Source of the DNA: Plectrocnemia conspersa
Lineage: Eukaryota; Arthropoda; Insecta; Trichoptera; Polycentropodidae
DNA: 64,000 bases
Assembly (NCBI GenBank): GCA_009617715.1
Contig: VTFK01000565.1
Location: forward strand, 124,001 to 188,000
Reading direction: 5' to 3'
The translations under genes were made by a program, and so were the position numbers. This document shows, one piece after another, positions 12,176 to 24,239 of this stretch. A model generated the notes under the pieces. That model was not told the origin of the DNA, did no database searches, and saw nothing but the letters and a program-made list of their open reading frames with translations. Each line of letters opens with the position of its first letter. Position 1 is the stretch's first letter.

Positions 12176-12490
12176 ATCTAGTCGAGACTCGTAGCTACAT
12201 CAACTTCGCAATTCAATCGCACAATTATTGGAATATAGTCTAAATTTCTGATTCACTCATTGCAATTTCAGAGGTGAACTCACACATTAGGAGCAACAGG
12301 TATCCAATTAAACGCGACCATTAGCGTTAAATCTAATTAGTGCAAATTCAACTTCGACATATGCGCAGCTTGCGTTCGTAATATCACACTACCGAAATGT
12401 CGTCGCAACCTTAATAGATATAATAATATTTTCAATATTCTCGCAGTAATTTCTCGGAAATGTATCGCAAGCGTGGAATTGTTGTAATAT
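12176..12490. other. GC-elevated island joined to the duplicated element
   Basis: Moderately G+C-elevated unique sequence (TCGAGACTCGTAGC near 12182, GCGCAGCTTGCG-like text near 12364) running directly into copy B of the duplicated element. No open frame of note. Confidence 0.3.
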
Positions 12491-12632
12491 TAATTAATCT
12501 GCCAACGCTATTTTTCTCTCGGATGTATCGCGTTACTATAGCGGTTAACTACCACCGTTAACCGTTGCTTTTGTGCGTTACAGCGTCTCGGTTAAGCGCG
12601 TTCTACCTCGATAAATTATTACAATATATAAG
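12491..12632 (+). promoter_or_regulatory. Duplicated non-coding element, copy B
   Basis: Collinear with 7895-8035 and in the same orientation, about 4.6 kb downstream. The 30-bp identical core lies at 12550-12579. Between TATCGCGTTAC and the core, copy B is about four bases shorter. Divergence is concentrated outside the core, as expected for old duplicates kept by selection on the core. No coding frame and no transposon ends were found. Confidence 0.4.
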
Positions 12633-12890
12633 AAAATTGTGGGTTAGTACTTTTTGGTGGTCAGTTAAGTTTTATATATATATATACATATATTGTATAT
12701 ATACATACCTTTAGTAGAACACACACATTTTTCCATGACGACCATATCTATTGCATACATACTTAATTGCTAACATTTACTAAAATAAAATATCATAAAA
12801 ATATTAACGTTGAATTTTTTTATATTAGGAAACGTATGTAAAATATATTTATTACCATAGACATTTTTCGCTTGACATTCTGTAGCGCAA
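12633..12890. repeat. AT-rich spacer with a TA microsatellite
   Basis: Contains a TATATA-rich stretch at about 12670-12707 (partly self-complementary), then AT-rich DNA. Confidence 0.5.
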
Positions 12891-13480
12891 TCAACGGCAT
12901 AAACTGTGTATAAATATTTTTGCCTCTAGATATTTGCGGCTTATCGCATTAAAACACGCCTGTCATTTTTTCGTGAGATAAAAATATGGGGGCATAAAGA
13001 AGTGATAATCGATTTTACGGCGTTGCGAATAAGCAGACAGTCGTAAAATTGAATAAGAAATACGTGTCGAGGCACACGCAGACAGAGCAGATACTTATTT
13101 TTTCCTTTTGGCAGAGGCTTGAGCAAAGAGGGAGCGTTATGTTTCATAAAGTACGTTATTTGGCCTTTTGAGTCTTCGCCGGCATCGCAATTAGAAGTAG
13201 GGAAAAGGCGGTGCGAAAGTTTCGGCTTGAATCTGTTCGACCTGATTTTTTCGAGCTTAAATTAAATAGAAGAACTCGACGGGAGTTAGTTGCGGGCAGA
13301 GCTGCTACATATTTCTCTCCGAGTGTTTCCACCGATTCTCACTTTTTTATTTTAAATAGATCAAGTCGATTTTATAGACGGTAAATCTGACGGCAAAACT
13401 GCTTAACAAATCCGGTACCCTTCACACCCAATTACGATTGACTGTAACACTGATTCAATGTTCAGTGTTGGCTTCTTGCG
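12891..13480. other. GC-elevated island, candidate conserved non-coding element
   Basis: Long complex block with words such as CGATTTTACGGCG, GTCGTAAAATTG and CGACGGGAG. A minus-strand frame at 12941-13147 is unlike any family known to me. Sharp composition contrast with both flanks. Confidence 0.3.
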
Positions 13481-15149
13481 ATTCTAACTATACAAAACTG
13501 TAATATGGATTTAACTATGAATTAATTATTGCTGAACTTCGGTTCAGAAAGATAGATTTTGAATTGTGCAGAAATTGCAGCTGAAGGAACGAAAAATTAG
13601 ATGGACATAACGAGTTCTTAGCATTTTAAGCACAAGTTTTGGACAAATTAAAACAACCAGATGCTGTTGTATAAAATTGGTTTGTTTTATAAAGATTTTT
13701 TATCTCGATTGAGTCATATTTTTATGGGAATTCAAATCACTTGCACAATTTATTTGAAAGTAGGAGGCCTTAACAATAAAAGAGAACTCGATGCTACACA
13801 GTTGCTTTAATAATTGTTTATATTTTATAAAAACACGTCACGTCAGCAATTTAATAAATAAATCTTTGCTTCGAAAATATGCACCATAGATAATAAATTT
13901 TACTCTGCGCAAAAGAACTATTGCTATTTTTACCCCTTTGTTAACGATCGCCGAAAGTTGCCACTTTGCAAGGTATTAACATATTTCGTTATTGTTTTCA
14001 ACAAACTACGCAGTTGGCCCACTAACATCCTCATCTGCGATTCACCAAAGCTATCTCAAACCAACAATATGAAATAAGTGACACATGGTTACAGAGGCTC
14101 AGACGGGCAGGCAGACAGAGAAACACGCTTAAGAGACTCACAACTTAATAAAAAATATAGTTTTGGTAATCGAAAATTATATATAATTTTTTTAATGAAT
14201 CAAATAAATCACGTTTCAATGTTTATTTTTATGCTTCAAAATAATTTTTTTACAGATATAACATATTGAGGTTATATCTGTAAAAAGAAATTTTATCTAT
14301 TTAAATTATTTTTATTTAATTCTTACAAGTCGCACCACTCAAAGAAAAAAATATTTTTTGAGCTTATTTGAAAAGCTCTAAAACACTGACTAATTTGTGA
14401 GGTCCTAATACCCTCCTTTCATAATTATAAAATAGTTTTTTTTATTAAAAATAAGCTTCTTCTTTCATAAATTTAAAATTATTACAACTTTTTTTTTAAA
14501 TTCTTTCCAGCAAAAGACTAGAGGAAACTTAATTCTCAATATTTGTTAGTACGCGCATGCCGATTAAATAACAGAATATATTTCTTAGAAATTTGTTAAC
14601 ATCCCTCTTACAATGTGTAATGTTTCTCTGTGAACACAACTTAACAAGTAATAATCGTGTCGTCTGTAAACGTTTGTTTTGAAATATTTACCAACTGTTT
14701 TAATCAAGATTTTCTCACTAAATATATTATATAAACACCCGACTTTATATTCCTTATGTTATCTTCACGTACTACATATATGCACATACTAAAAATAATG
14801 GGGCGTTTACTTGTAAGTACCATTTAAATAATTTAATCTTGACGCCTTTTTAAAATTGTTTTAAAACAGTTTTGTTACAAAATAGCATTACATAACAACA
14901 TCTCTTAAAAAACAAAGCTGAACCGAGATCTAACTTAAAAACTACCATTATAAATAAATACTGCAATGAGATATTGTCGGCCTAAATAATAATATAAGAT
15001 AATACAAAATGTACAACTATATTAAATAAAGTTAATGTATTGCCCTTGACAACATCGACATTTTCCATCGAACATTCTTTGACCATGAACTTAAAAATCT
15101 CCCAACTCCCTACCGACGTACAACATACTGATCAAACATGCTCGCGCAT
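13481..15149. other. AT-rich spacer
   Basis: AT-rich. A short complex patch at 13900-14110 is noted. No supported feature. Confidence 0.5.
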
Positions 15150-15600
15150 ACATTATAACACATTGTAGACACAGAGCCACATATTGGATTATGATTTTGG
15201 CAAATTATCATAAGACGCGTACAGGGCATAATTTATGCTACTCGCGTGTAATTTGCGAAGAGATAGAGGGCAGGCCATATGTAATATATGTGTATGCGTA
15301 GCGTGGCGTGGTGGCTGATCTATGCACAAATCTCGAATTCGTTCCTTTTAATAAGGTGTTGCTGCTCTCCGAGGTGAGTTATTTCCCAGTCGGATTTTAT
15401 TGTTTACATAAAATTTACATCGCAGGCGCTTCGTCAAATTATGTTTGATCACGCGACGCCGGGTCCGAAAGGGAAAACGAGAGTGATGATTGCGGAGCCT
15501 TTTCTGTATCGGGAGGTTCATTAGACTGTTAATTTGATACTACTTTTCTATCCGTGAATTCGTGTACAATGCAAAACCAAGCTTACATTATCGAGGTATT
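15150..15600. other. GC-elevated island, candidate conserved non-coding element
   Basis: Complex sequence with GCGTAGCGTGGCGTGGTGGC near 15296 and CACGCGACGCCGGGTCCG near 15450, between AT-rich flanks. No long open frame and no repeat ends. Confidence 0.3.
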
Positions 15601-16109
15601 TTTATCATGAGTTATCCTAATGCGATCCTAAGTTATTTATATAAAAAAAAATTTATTCACATTAACTTATATAATTATAATACGTTGATAAGATACAATA
15701 TCAATTACACATATACCTGTTAATAAATTACGTGATGAAAATTACGAGAGATACAAATAATACAGCTAAAACAAAGTGGTATCGACAAAAGAAACTCGCT
15801 AAAAGCTAATGTCATATTCGACAAGAAATAAAAATACCACAAAAAATATACTAAAAAATTCTATATATTTTTTTAGGAAAGTACAAAGGTTAATTTTTAA
15901 TATTTTAATAAAATTGTTAATATATTTTTTTAACTTTCGTGTTTATTTGGATGCGCAGAGATAAAATATTATATTCATAAATTATTTTTATTTTTTAATT
16001 TAATAAAATAAATTATTTTTATACTGACTTGCAAGAAAAATAAATGTGTAAAATATTTTATTGCATCGTTGTTATAACCACAAACTATGAAAACAATTTC
16101 AAAATATTT
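15601..16109. other. AT-rich spacer
   Basis: AT-rich. Nothing recognised. Confidence 0.6.
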
Positions 16110-16410
16110 TTATATATGGCACAATTGTTGCCAATCTCTGCTCTGGCACCAAAATCTCGAGTTGCTAACAATGACTCTTGGAGCAATCAAAGTGAAATTA
16201 TATCCGTTTTACGTTGCGACCTTAACGTTAACGTAACCCGTACTCCTCGTTTCTGCATTAGCATTTATTTTATTTTGACCCTTGAAGCAAAAGCTTCGCT
16301 GTATCTACATTTGCATCAAAGAAGAAACGCGGTCAAATTCTATTTTTGTAGAAAGAAAGTGTTGAAACCTTGGAAATTATTTGCCAAATGCACAGTGAAG
16401 TGTTATTAAA
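16110..16410. other. Moderately GC-elevated island with an open plus frame
   Basis: A 121-codon plus frame (16044-16409) crosses this block. Its middle (about 16116-16350) has normal-looking composition, but its first 22 codons are AT-rich filler. I recognise no domain, and no splice context favours a gene. A non-coding conserved block is equally likely. Confidence 0.2.
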
Positions 16411-18263
16411 TATAATTAAATTAAATGAACGCAATAATTTATTTGGAAAAAGAATGAAAACTCTTTGCAATATATTTAAAAAATTGTAATAGAAACTTAT
16501 TTGGTAACAAATTAACAGCTCTAAAACTTACAATATTTTAACTAGGATGTTGTCTTTTAAAATTTAGCATAAGTTTTAATGTCCCCTACTTTATTAGATA
16601 AGCGTTAATAAAAAAAACTTTAATTTTTACACGTTTAAGGTTACAATAGTTGCTATTTTACAAATTTGTTCACTAAAGTGATATTTGTAAATACATACGT
16701 AATGGATCGTTGATCAGAAATCTTTGAATATTTTTAAAGCTCGAGTTTAAATTTTAGTTATTCTATTTACAAAATCTGATGATTAACGTATAAAGTGTGC
16801 TTTACTTCGAAATTCAATCCGGTGTTTGTCTGAAGGTACAGACTTGTACTCGATAAATGTAGCGTAAACTTCACTGGTAGCGAGCTCGGGGCTGAATATA
16901 CGTGTATTTATAATTCATAAGTAAAGTAAAATAGAATCTGGGAGATCTGGAAGCACAACATTAACTCTCATATTTTTTCCTCAACTGCTAAAATCTATGA
17001 TTTTATATAGTGCATCAGAGTATTTGCTACGTTTTTGCAGAACGGTTATATTAATTAAGCGCAAGCTTTCGTTATTTCTAACCATGCCAGCTCACAATAA
17101 ATCCAGTTTTTAAAGCATAAATTGCGACGGAAGAGAAATTTTTGCGTTATACCGCTTGTATATTGCCGTGACGCACAAATAATGTTGTTCTATGCACATA
17201 GGTGGGAACAAATAAATAGATAAGTTTTTTATTTAATTACAATATATCACATTTTTATAAAATTATAATGTATCAAAACATTTTTGAAACAAGCAAGCTA
17301 TAACACAGTAAACTACGCAAATTAATTTTGCCAAAAGTATTGTATGTTAAAAAATTGTTAGAACACGTTTACAAAATTTATTATTTGTGAATATTTGTAT
17401 CGATAAAATTATATTATAGTAAATAATCATTAGTGTATCGTTTAAAATTCCTTACTTTACATTAGGTATATAATTTTTAAGATTAAAATGTAAATGTTTC
17501 AAATATTATTAAAAATATATTTTATGTGCATTTAAATGATGTACTAAAAATGTAAATGGTGATTTGCCCTTATTTAGCTTGTGAAAATATTATATAATAT
17601 CTGAAAGTTTCAAAGCTCTCAAAAGTTGTATAAGCGTATAATATACAAATCATATTATATTAGTATTTATGATAAATTAATATTTGCATATTGAATTTAA
17701 ATAAATATTAAATATTAAATCTTCACTAACACGGCTACAATATTTTAGTAATATGTTTTTACATTTGCAATTTTGATTGTAGTAGAACAAAAAGATTTTT
17801 TTATTTCTGAGGAAAAAAAACACTAAAAAAAATATTTTAATTTTAATTTGATAATATTTTAAAGCATTGCCCAATTTAGAGGATCTGGTATAAAAAAAAT
17901 GTGATATAAAAATCTAAAGGCGTTTCTAACTATTTCTTTCATACGCAGATTTGCGCATTGTCACAAAAATCGTATTCAGATTTTCACCATTCCATCTATC
18001 GCCTCAAGCACAATAAATTATCCTGGATCAAAAGCCTCCTAACCTCGCATCTTTATCAAACTTCTTGCTCGTGTTCCATTCACTTTCAATCTATTCACAT
18101 TCCCTTCTCTTCCGTCACATTTCCCGATAAATTAATCGCGATCTACAAAGACATATAATAATAATATATCAAATATCAAAAGTATGTTTTACTTGATCGC
18201 TCTGCATGTTAATAAATGTTATTAATATATAACATGTAATAATTTATAATGACAACGCACACC
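16411..18263. other. AT-rich spacer
   Basis: AT-rich, with slightly more complex patches at 16790-17190 and a C-rich patch at 17940-18130. No gene, repeat or RNA signature. Confidence 0.5.
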
Positions 18264-18267
18264 TTAA

Positions 18268-20787
18268 CCCTTCCTGGGCGAAAAGGGGGCCAAAAAGTAC
18301 CCCAAGAATTTGTTTTTCACTGTAACTTTTTAATTACTACCTTTAATAGACCCACATTTTATGTAATCCTGTAATTAAGGATTATACATAGGTAAAATTT
18401 GTTTCGAGTCAATTTCGAAATCGTATAACGGTTTAAAATATAAATTTGCGGTAAAATATCTATTATTTGTGAGTGACCGTCAGTGTTGCAATTCCAAGAA
18501 GGGCAGGTATAGAGGATAACATTTGAGCTCATTCGCACTCGAAAGTTATGAATGTGTCGACGGTCGGTTTCCATAATGAGTTAGAACGAGAAAGCTATAT
18601 GCTGTTGGTATACCATCACCTTCTCAGAAGAATCATTGTCTGGAGAAAGCCACGTGCTGGCAAATCAGTGTTTCCCTATCTTTTGCCGTGTTTCGTTGTT
18701 TGCAAAGCTGATTTATTATTTTTATTTTTGTAATTCCATCATCCTATACCTTTTATTTCATGTAGGAAGTATTATTTATTATACACTTTGTTATTTTTTC
18801 TGTATATTGTAATGTACGTATTTGGTGATTTTTTTTTGCGGTATAAATTGTGATAAAATACTGGGATATGTCGTCCAGACAAGATACCAGAAAGACTTTT
18901 TAGACGAATGTGAAGATGATGTCAATGTCGATGAATCTTTTGACAGTGATATCGACTTTGAAGAGTTGGATTCAGATGCCACCGACGTAAATGATGTAAT
19001 CAATAACGAAGCTGACGATTCTTCATCAAAGATGAAGAAACCGAAGATGATGAATTTACACCAGAAGACACCACGTTCATGTCAAGATCTGGTCTAGAAT
19101 GGCATTCAACTCCACGATACAATTCCAGAACGCGAATCCAGAATATCGTAACATCTTCTTCAGGACTTGGAACAGAGGCTAGCAATGTGACTACAATAAA
19201 GGAAACCTTTGCTCTCTTCGTGACTGCAGCGATGATTCAAGAAATAAGTAGTAGTGGAGACTAATCGGGTCTCTAGAAATGACAATCAAGACCACCAACC
19301 AACCGGAAATAGAAGCATTCATCAGCGTATTGATAGTTTCTAGAAGATGCAATGGCCGTAGACTACCACTAAAGGAAATATGGACATCTAACCAGCTTTT
19401 TAAGTAATTCTTTTTTTCTACGATCATTTCAAGGGACACATTCGTATATTTATACAGTAAAATTCGCTTTGATGACAGAAACACCAGACAATTACGATTT
19501 CAACAATCGCAAGATAAATTTCGTGCTTTTATCAAAAGTAAGCCCGGCAGATATGGAATAAAAATATGGGTTGCTGCTGATGTAGAGTCGTCGTATATTT
19601 TAAATATACAACCATACATGGGAAAGCAGCAAGTACGAGAGAGAAACCAAGGTGAAAGGGTAGTGACTGATCTAATTATTCCTTCTATTGGAACTGGACG
19701 TGGTGTCATTACTGACAACTTATTTTCGTCAGTGCCTCTTGCTCAAAGACTTTTGGAAGACAACATTAACAGGAACAATTAGAAAAAATAAGCGTGAAAT
19801 ACCGCAAAAATTTTTTGCGTTCACGCTAGCGAGAGGAATTATTTAGTCGTTTTGACTTTACCGATGACATCACATTGGTTTCATATGTTCCGAAAAAAAA
19901 AAAAAACAATGGCTAATTCTGTTGTCAACAGAATTAGCCATGGAACTTGCCAAGGAGAAAATAAATTTTCAAAAAATAGTGGGATATCGTTTCATAAACA
20001 TATTCAATATGGTTTCACACTTTATGATCAAGCAACTAACGTTGAAACTGTTACTCCACTGACAATACTCCTCGAAAATTGCGTTGAACAGGTTAGGAGA
20101 AATAGGTGCAGCTTTTGCCCTAGAAATAAGGACAAAAAGACTCGATTTTTTGCACCACCTGCAAAAAAAAACGATATGTACAGTTCACAAACACCAGTTG
20201 AAAATATTGTCATGTCCAAATTGTTTACAAGATTCAAGCGTAGAATAAATGAAATATTTATATTATTATCCAAAATATAAATATATTATTTTTGTTATTT
20301 TGTATTTTATATTATAAATACATTATTTAAAAAAAATGTGAATTATTTTTATTTCTTGTGCAATTATTATTTTTAACAATAATAAGTTATATATAAATAA
20401 TATAATGTTTTACTAATTTTTTAATTGATTTAATTTGTTAAAAATTTAATAGATTTAAAAATAATTAAATAATAATAATTTTATTAGTCAGTGTTTGAGA
20501 AACGCTGCAACATGCATCGACAAGTAAACGCTGTAGACGCCCCTCAATCGCCGATCGTTCTTTGGCCAGAAATGTCGCCGAAAAATATGACTGTAATTTG
20601 CAAAAAATGTTAATAAAAAGATATTTTATTCGTTTTATGAAAGTAAATATGCATAGAAACACGTGTTAGATGATTAGGTATACAATTTTCTGTTAAAAAA
20701 GTATCATAATTTCGAGAATAGTCTGGGGGACAAAAAGGCCCCCGGTTCGGAACGCTCGCGATTTTTCTACCTTCCGTACGGGATGGG
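18268..20787 (+). mobile_element. piggyBac element, 2520 bp, complete ends, dead
   Basis: Bounded by TTAA on both sides (18264-18267 and 20788-20791), the piggyBac target duplication. The left end starts CCCTTCCTGGGCG. The right end, reverse-complemented, starts CCCATCCCGTACGG, a degenerate inverted repeat of about 13 bp. Inside each end lies a subterminal block of the form GGGGGCC, five A or T, GT, CCCC (left about 18285-18303, right about 20725-20744). The interior holds the transposase pseudogene. Ends and target sites are preserved, while the coding region is broken by several frameshifts and two internal deletions. Confidence 0.9.
18870..20276 (+). pseudogene. piggyBac transposase pseudogene (DDE_Tnp_1_7 type)
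   Basis: Recognisable pieces in order: an acidic N-terminus (DFLDECEDD and following, about 18895-18990), a WHSTP motif (about 19099), the EIWTSNQLFK region (about 19375), KPGRYGIKIWVAAD (about 19540), GTGRGVITDNLFSSVPLAQ with the second conserved Asp (about 19690-19745), NKREIP plus SYVPKKKKT (about 19790-19905), and a C-terminal Cys/His ring-like domain (RCSFCP, then KKTICTVHKH and SCPNC; about 20107-20235). In the family the catalytic triad is three Asp. The segment with the first Asp (the DEQL region) is deleted just before KPGRYG, and the segment with the third Asp is deleted before the C-terminal part. At least four frame changes occur, one inside a T run in the Cys-rich domain. It cannot encode an active enzyme. 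Confidence 0.88.
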
Positions 20788-20791
20788 TTAA

Positions 20792-21357
20792 TGAGATTTA
20801 GTTACTCTTAAAGTTCGATCTTGTCAATTATTATTAAAAATAAAATTGATTTCACCTTTTCTGTAAGACTGATATTCGCAATTCAATTTTAATCCTTAAA
20901 TCTCATTTTGCGTCGTGGAGGGCAAAAATTATTGAATTTCCGACCATTTTTTTTTTACTTAGTGAGTAGCATTTAATTATTGTACAGAATGTTCTCACTT
21001 TAATAATAATATAAAATTTACAAAAAATATTAAAAAAAAAATCTGCATAATATTAAAATCACAATAGATTTGGCAAAAATAATTAATCATAAAATTTAAA
21101 TTCAAATAGTTATATCACATATTTATGTAATAATTTTTACAAACTTAGCTTAATCAAAGTTAAGATTAAAACATAGTTAATTCAGTCTTAAAATATAATA
21201 CTTCTAAATAAATACTTTTAATAAAACTATGCAATAATAAAAAAAATGTTTTTTTGTGAAGAACATTTACCGCTACCAAACATTTTTTACGAACTGGTAC
21301 TTTAATATATTTAAGTTAGAATAACTATATTTAAATATATAAGTCATTGAACGTTTA
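20792..21357. other. AT-rich spacer
   Basis: AT-rich. Nothing recognised. Confidence 0.6.
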
Positions 21358-21449
21358 ATTTCGACTATACATAGTTGTTTACTATGTATAGTCGAAATGT
21401 AATTATAATTAAAAATATATAGTCTATGTAATTATAATTAAAAATATAT
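21358..21449. repeat. Perfect 17-bp hairpin plus 22-bp direct repeat
   Basis: ATTTCGACTATACATAG (21358-21374) and its exact reverse complement (21382-21398) flank a 7-base loop. Directly after, a 22-base unit (21399-21420) is repeated exactly at 21428-21449 with 7 bases between. Probably a local duplication product or a MITE scrap. Confidence 0.8.
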
Positions 21450-21750
21450 TGCTGCTTAAAATGTGTAAAAAGTCGAATTCAGTTTTTTTCTCGTTTTTTA
21501 TGTATTTCGGTTTTATTCACAGATCTTTAACAATTACTGTATTTAAAGGTGCTTTAAGTTTTGTTCATTTCACCGTGACTTTAAAATTTAATAGATATAT
21601 TTATCGATCATTCATACTAGGATAGTGATAATATTTTTACGCGACCATATTTTTATTTTAAGTATTGATCGAAGTATATTCAAACTGAATTTTGGTCAAT
21701 AGGAGAGCGCAAAAACAATTATCACTTTTCAGAAGTCAAAAGAAATAAAA

Positions 21751-21818
21751 TCGTGCCGGCGCCGTCACAGTGGGAACGCTCGGTAACGAGCGTTCCCACT
21801 GCGACGACGCCGGGACAC
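21751..21818. repeat. GC-rich 32-bp-arm hairpin
   Basis: Arms 21751-21782 and 21787-21818 are reverse complements at 27 of 32 positions. The inner 15 bp (CAGTGGGAACGCTCG) pair perfectly around a GTAA loop. The arms are strongly G+C-rich in an AT-rich setting. CAGTG at the start of the inner arm resembles DNA-transposon termini, so two facing transposon ends are possible. A structured RNA is the other reading. No coding content. Confidence 0.85.
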
Positions 21819-22189
21819 AACAATGGTTTTGCTACCTGCTCGGATGAACGGTTTTTAATAGCTTTGGGCATATTTCTTCAAAACTGTATTTAAATCCTGT
21901 TTTAAACTATAAAATATAATTCCTAATAAAATTATTATACATTCAAATACCAACTTAGTTTTGTTTTCTAAGCTACTTAATCATCCGCATTTTTACTAGA
22001 AACCTAAGTTGACAAAAGATTGTTTTCACACCCCATAATAGATTTGCGATATCTTATGATTCCAATATTTTCAAAGCTCCCTAAATAAATACACTTACAC
22101 GCTTCGCTTGGATCTAATCGGATTGCTTTATAATAACGATAAATTCGCTAAATCAAAATGGTATTATATAATATAGAATTTTATATCAC
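21819..22189. other. AT-rich spacer
   Basis: No feature recognised. Confidence 0.5.
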
Positions 22190-22670
22190 ATTCTGTACAA
22201 CAACAGCAAAAACACGAAGAATCGGTTCGCTCCAGGGAAAATCAATCGGAGAGAAAGAAAAATCGTTCATGGAGAGAGAGAGGCTGGAGCAGAGGCGATA
22301 ACCGTTTTCGGAGATTCGCTCGACAATCCCGCGAGATATTCTTATTCGAGAAAATGGGTAATTTATTTTAATTACACGGACAATTTATCGTCGTATTCAG
22401 CCGAGCATTAATTATTTGCCAGATTTGTAGGAAACTTCTGGCGTGGCTCCGAGTAGAAGAAGAACGAGATCGCGTTCCGTCATCAACGGCTTCTGACTCG
22501 CCACTTTTGAACTTAGAACTTCATATTTTCCTGCGCAAGAAGAATAAGGAGAAACAGAATGGTGTAACTTTAGCGACGGAAATCAATTAGATGCGAAGAA
22601 ATTAATTTTGTTAATTAATACACCTTTAGGGTATACGGGGTTTGTTCAACGAGTTGGCTGAATTATGCAG
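22190..22670. other. GC-elevated island, candidate conserved non-coding element
   Basis: Complex block with GAGAGAGAGAGGC near 22271 and GAACGAGATCGCGTTCCGTC near 22462. No open frame of length, no repeat ends. Confidence 0.3.
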
Positions 22671-22940
22671 ACTTAATTTATTTATAATGGTAAATCGCAC
22701 CTCCGTAAATTTTATAAGTGTAAATGTTGATTTGATTTTATCTTATTAAATATATTTCATTATAAAATGAAAATTTTAATGAAACATTGTTTTTTAAAAT
22801 ATACTTAATCACAACCCTTGAAGAATTTCTAATATATAACGTTGAGTAGGGCTGCATAATAAGTATAATATATTGCTTTCGTGTATAAGTTAAATATGTA
22901 TGTCTATAATATAAAACGTAAAAGTATTTCTAAGAATCAC

Positions 22941-23078
22941 TTTTTTATATATATATATATTAAATTAATATTGAATTGAGAAACATTTTTTTGTTATATA
23001 TATATATATATATATATAAATTAATATTGAATTGAGAAATAATTTTTTTGTTATATATTAATTAATTTGAATTGACAA
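22941..23078. repeat. AT-rich minisatellite, about 2.5 units
   Basis: A unit made of a TA run, then ATTAATATTGAATTGAGAAA, then a T run and GT, occurs twice in near-identical form (about 22945-22994 and 22995-23052), followed by a diverged third, partial unit. The TA run length differs between units. Confidence 0.8.
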
Positions 23079-23369
23079 ATTTTGTGACAAATACTTTGTT
23101 TTATAAAAAAAAGTAAAAATGTGCTATGTGGTGTCTTAAATAGAATTATAATTAATATAAATTATTACTTAAATTTTTTAAATTAAATATAAAATTATCT
23201 AGTCTTATTGATAAAACCAGCTTATTCAACATGGCTGGTAATAATTTTAAACAACATAATCAAACACATATGATATTACTTCTAAATGACACAATTATTC
23301 ATGTCTTGAAATATTTTTTAAGAAATATATTATTTTATATAGCTTCTATTACGATATTAAAGAGTCATT

Positions 23370-23940
23370 CGCTCCGCCGACAATAGATTTTTTCCATCGT
23401 CACCATCGAGTAATAAATAAAAAAGACGTCACTTATCCACACGTATATTAATCACAAATTGACGTTTATCGCAAGAGAATAACACAACACGGGTTTGGAT
23501 AACATTTTCGAGTTTAAGTGATGAATGTCTTTGCGGTTCAAAGGTGAAAAGAGCGATACTTCAGATGATTATCTCACGGAATTTATCAGCGTCAAATGTA
23601 AAAAATCGGCAAAGATTATCGAATAGAAAAAGTCCCACCCTACCGAGTCATTATCGGAAAAGATTCGGTCGCGATTAATCTGGCATTCTTTCTCATTTCT
23701 ACGCGAGATGAACCTGTCAGATTATTCGAATCGTCGTCGTTTAAAACGTGACACATACATTCATATAAGTAAGTACGCGGCTCGAGTGTAATGTAATATA
23801 AATATAAAATTTTATTTCGTTCCGCGTGTAGAATAATAATGTTGTGATAACAGACTCATTTTCCTTTTTCTGCCCGCGGAGTACGCGAGTTTTGATTATG
23901 AGAGCGACGCGCTCTCTCGCTCGGATCATATTATTTGATT
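23370..23940. other. GC-elevated island, candidate conserved non-coding element
   Basis: Long complex block (GACGTCACTTATCC near 23430, GGTTCAAAGGTGAAAAG near 23536, GGTCGCGATTAATC near 23666). The CAAAGGTG word fits a TCF/LEF site but is short. A minus-strand frame at 23741-23929 is not recognised. Confidence 0.3.
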
Positions 23941-24239
23941 AAATTGCTCTTTAAGAATACAAAAATAGGTTTATATTTTTTAATACTATGGCTTTGTGTT
24001 CATTATGCCAATTATGGTGATTTTAAATAAGTATAATTTTAGGTATAATATTCTAAATATAAAGCTAAAGATATGTTTGCTTAAGCAGCAAAAGCTCCGA
24101 CTTCGTTTATTTTTTTATTTTATAGCTACTATATTCAATTCACATCATCTCTTTTATCATAAGCTATAGAATTTAAAATAATATTTTACATGTCAAAGAA
24201 AAATTATACAAAATAGTGTATAAAATAAATCAGGAAATA

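Noticed and set aside
12660..12710. TATATA palindrome as a regulatory site
   Set aside because: Simple microsatellite, expected in AT-rich DNA.
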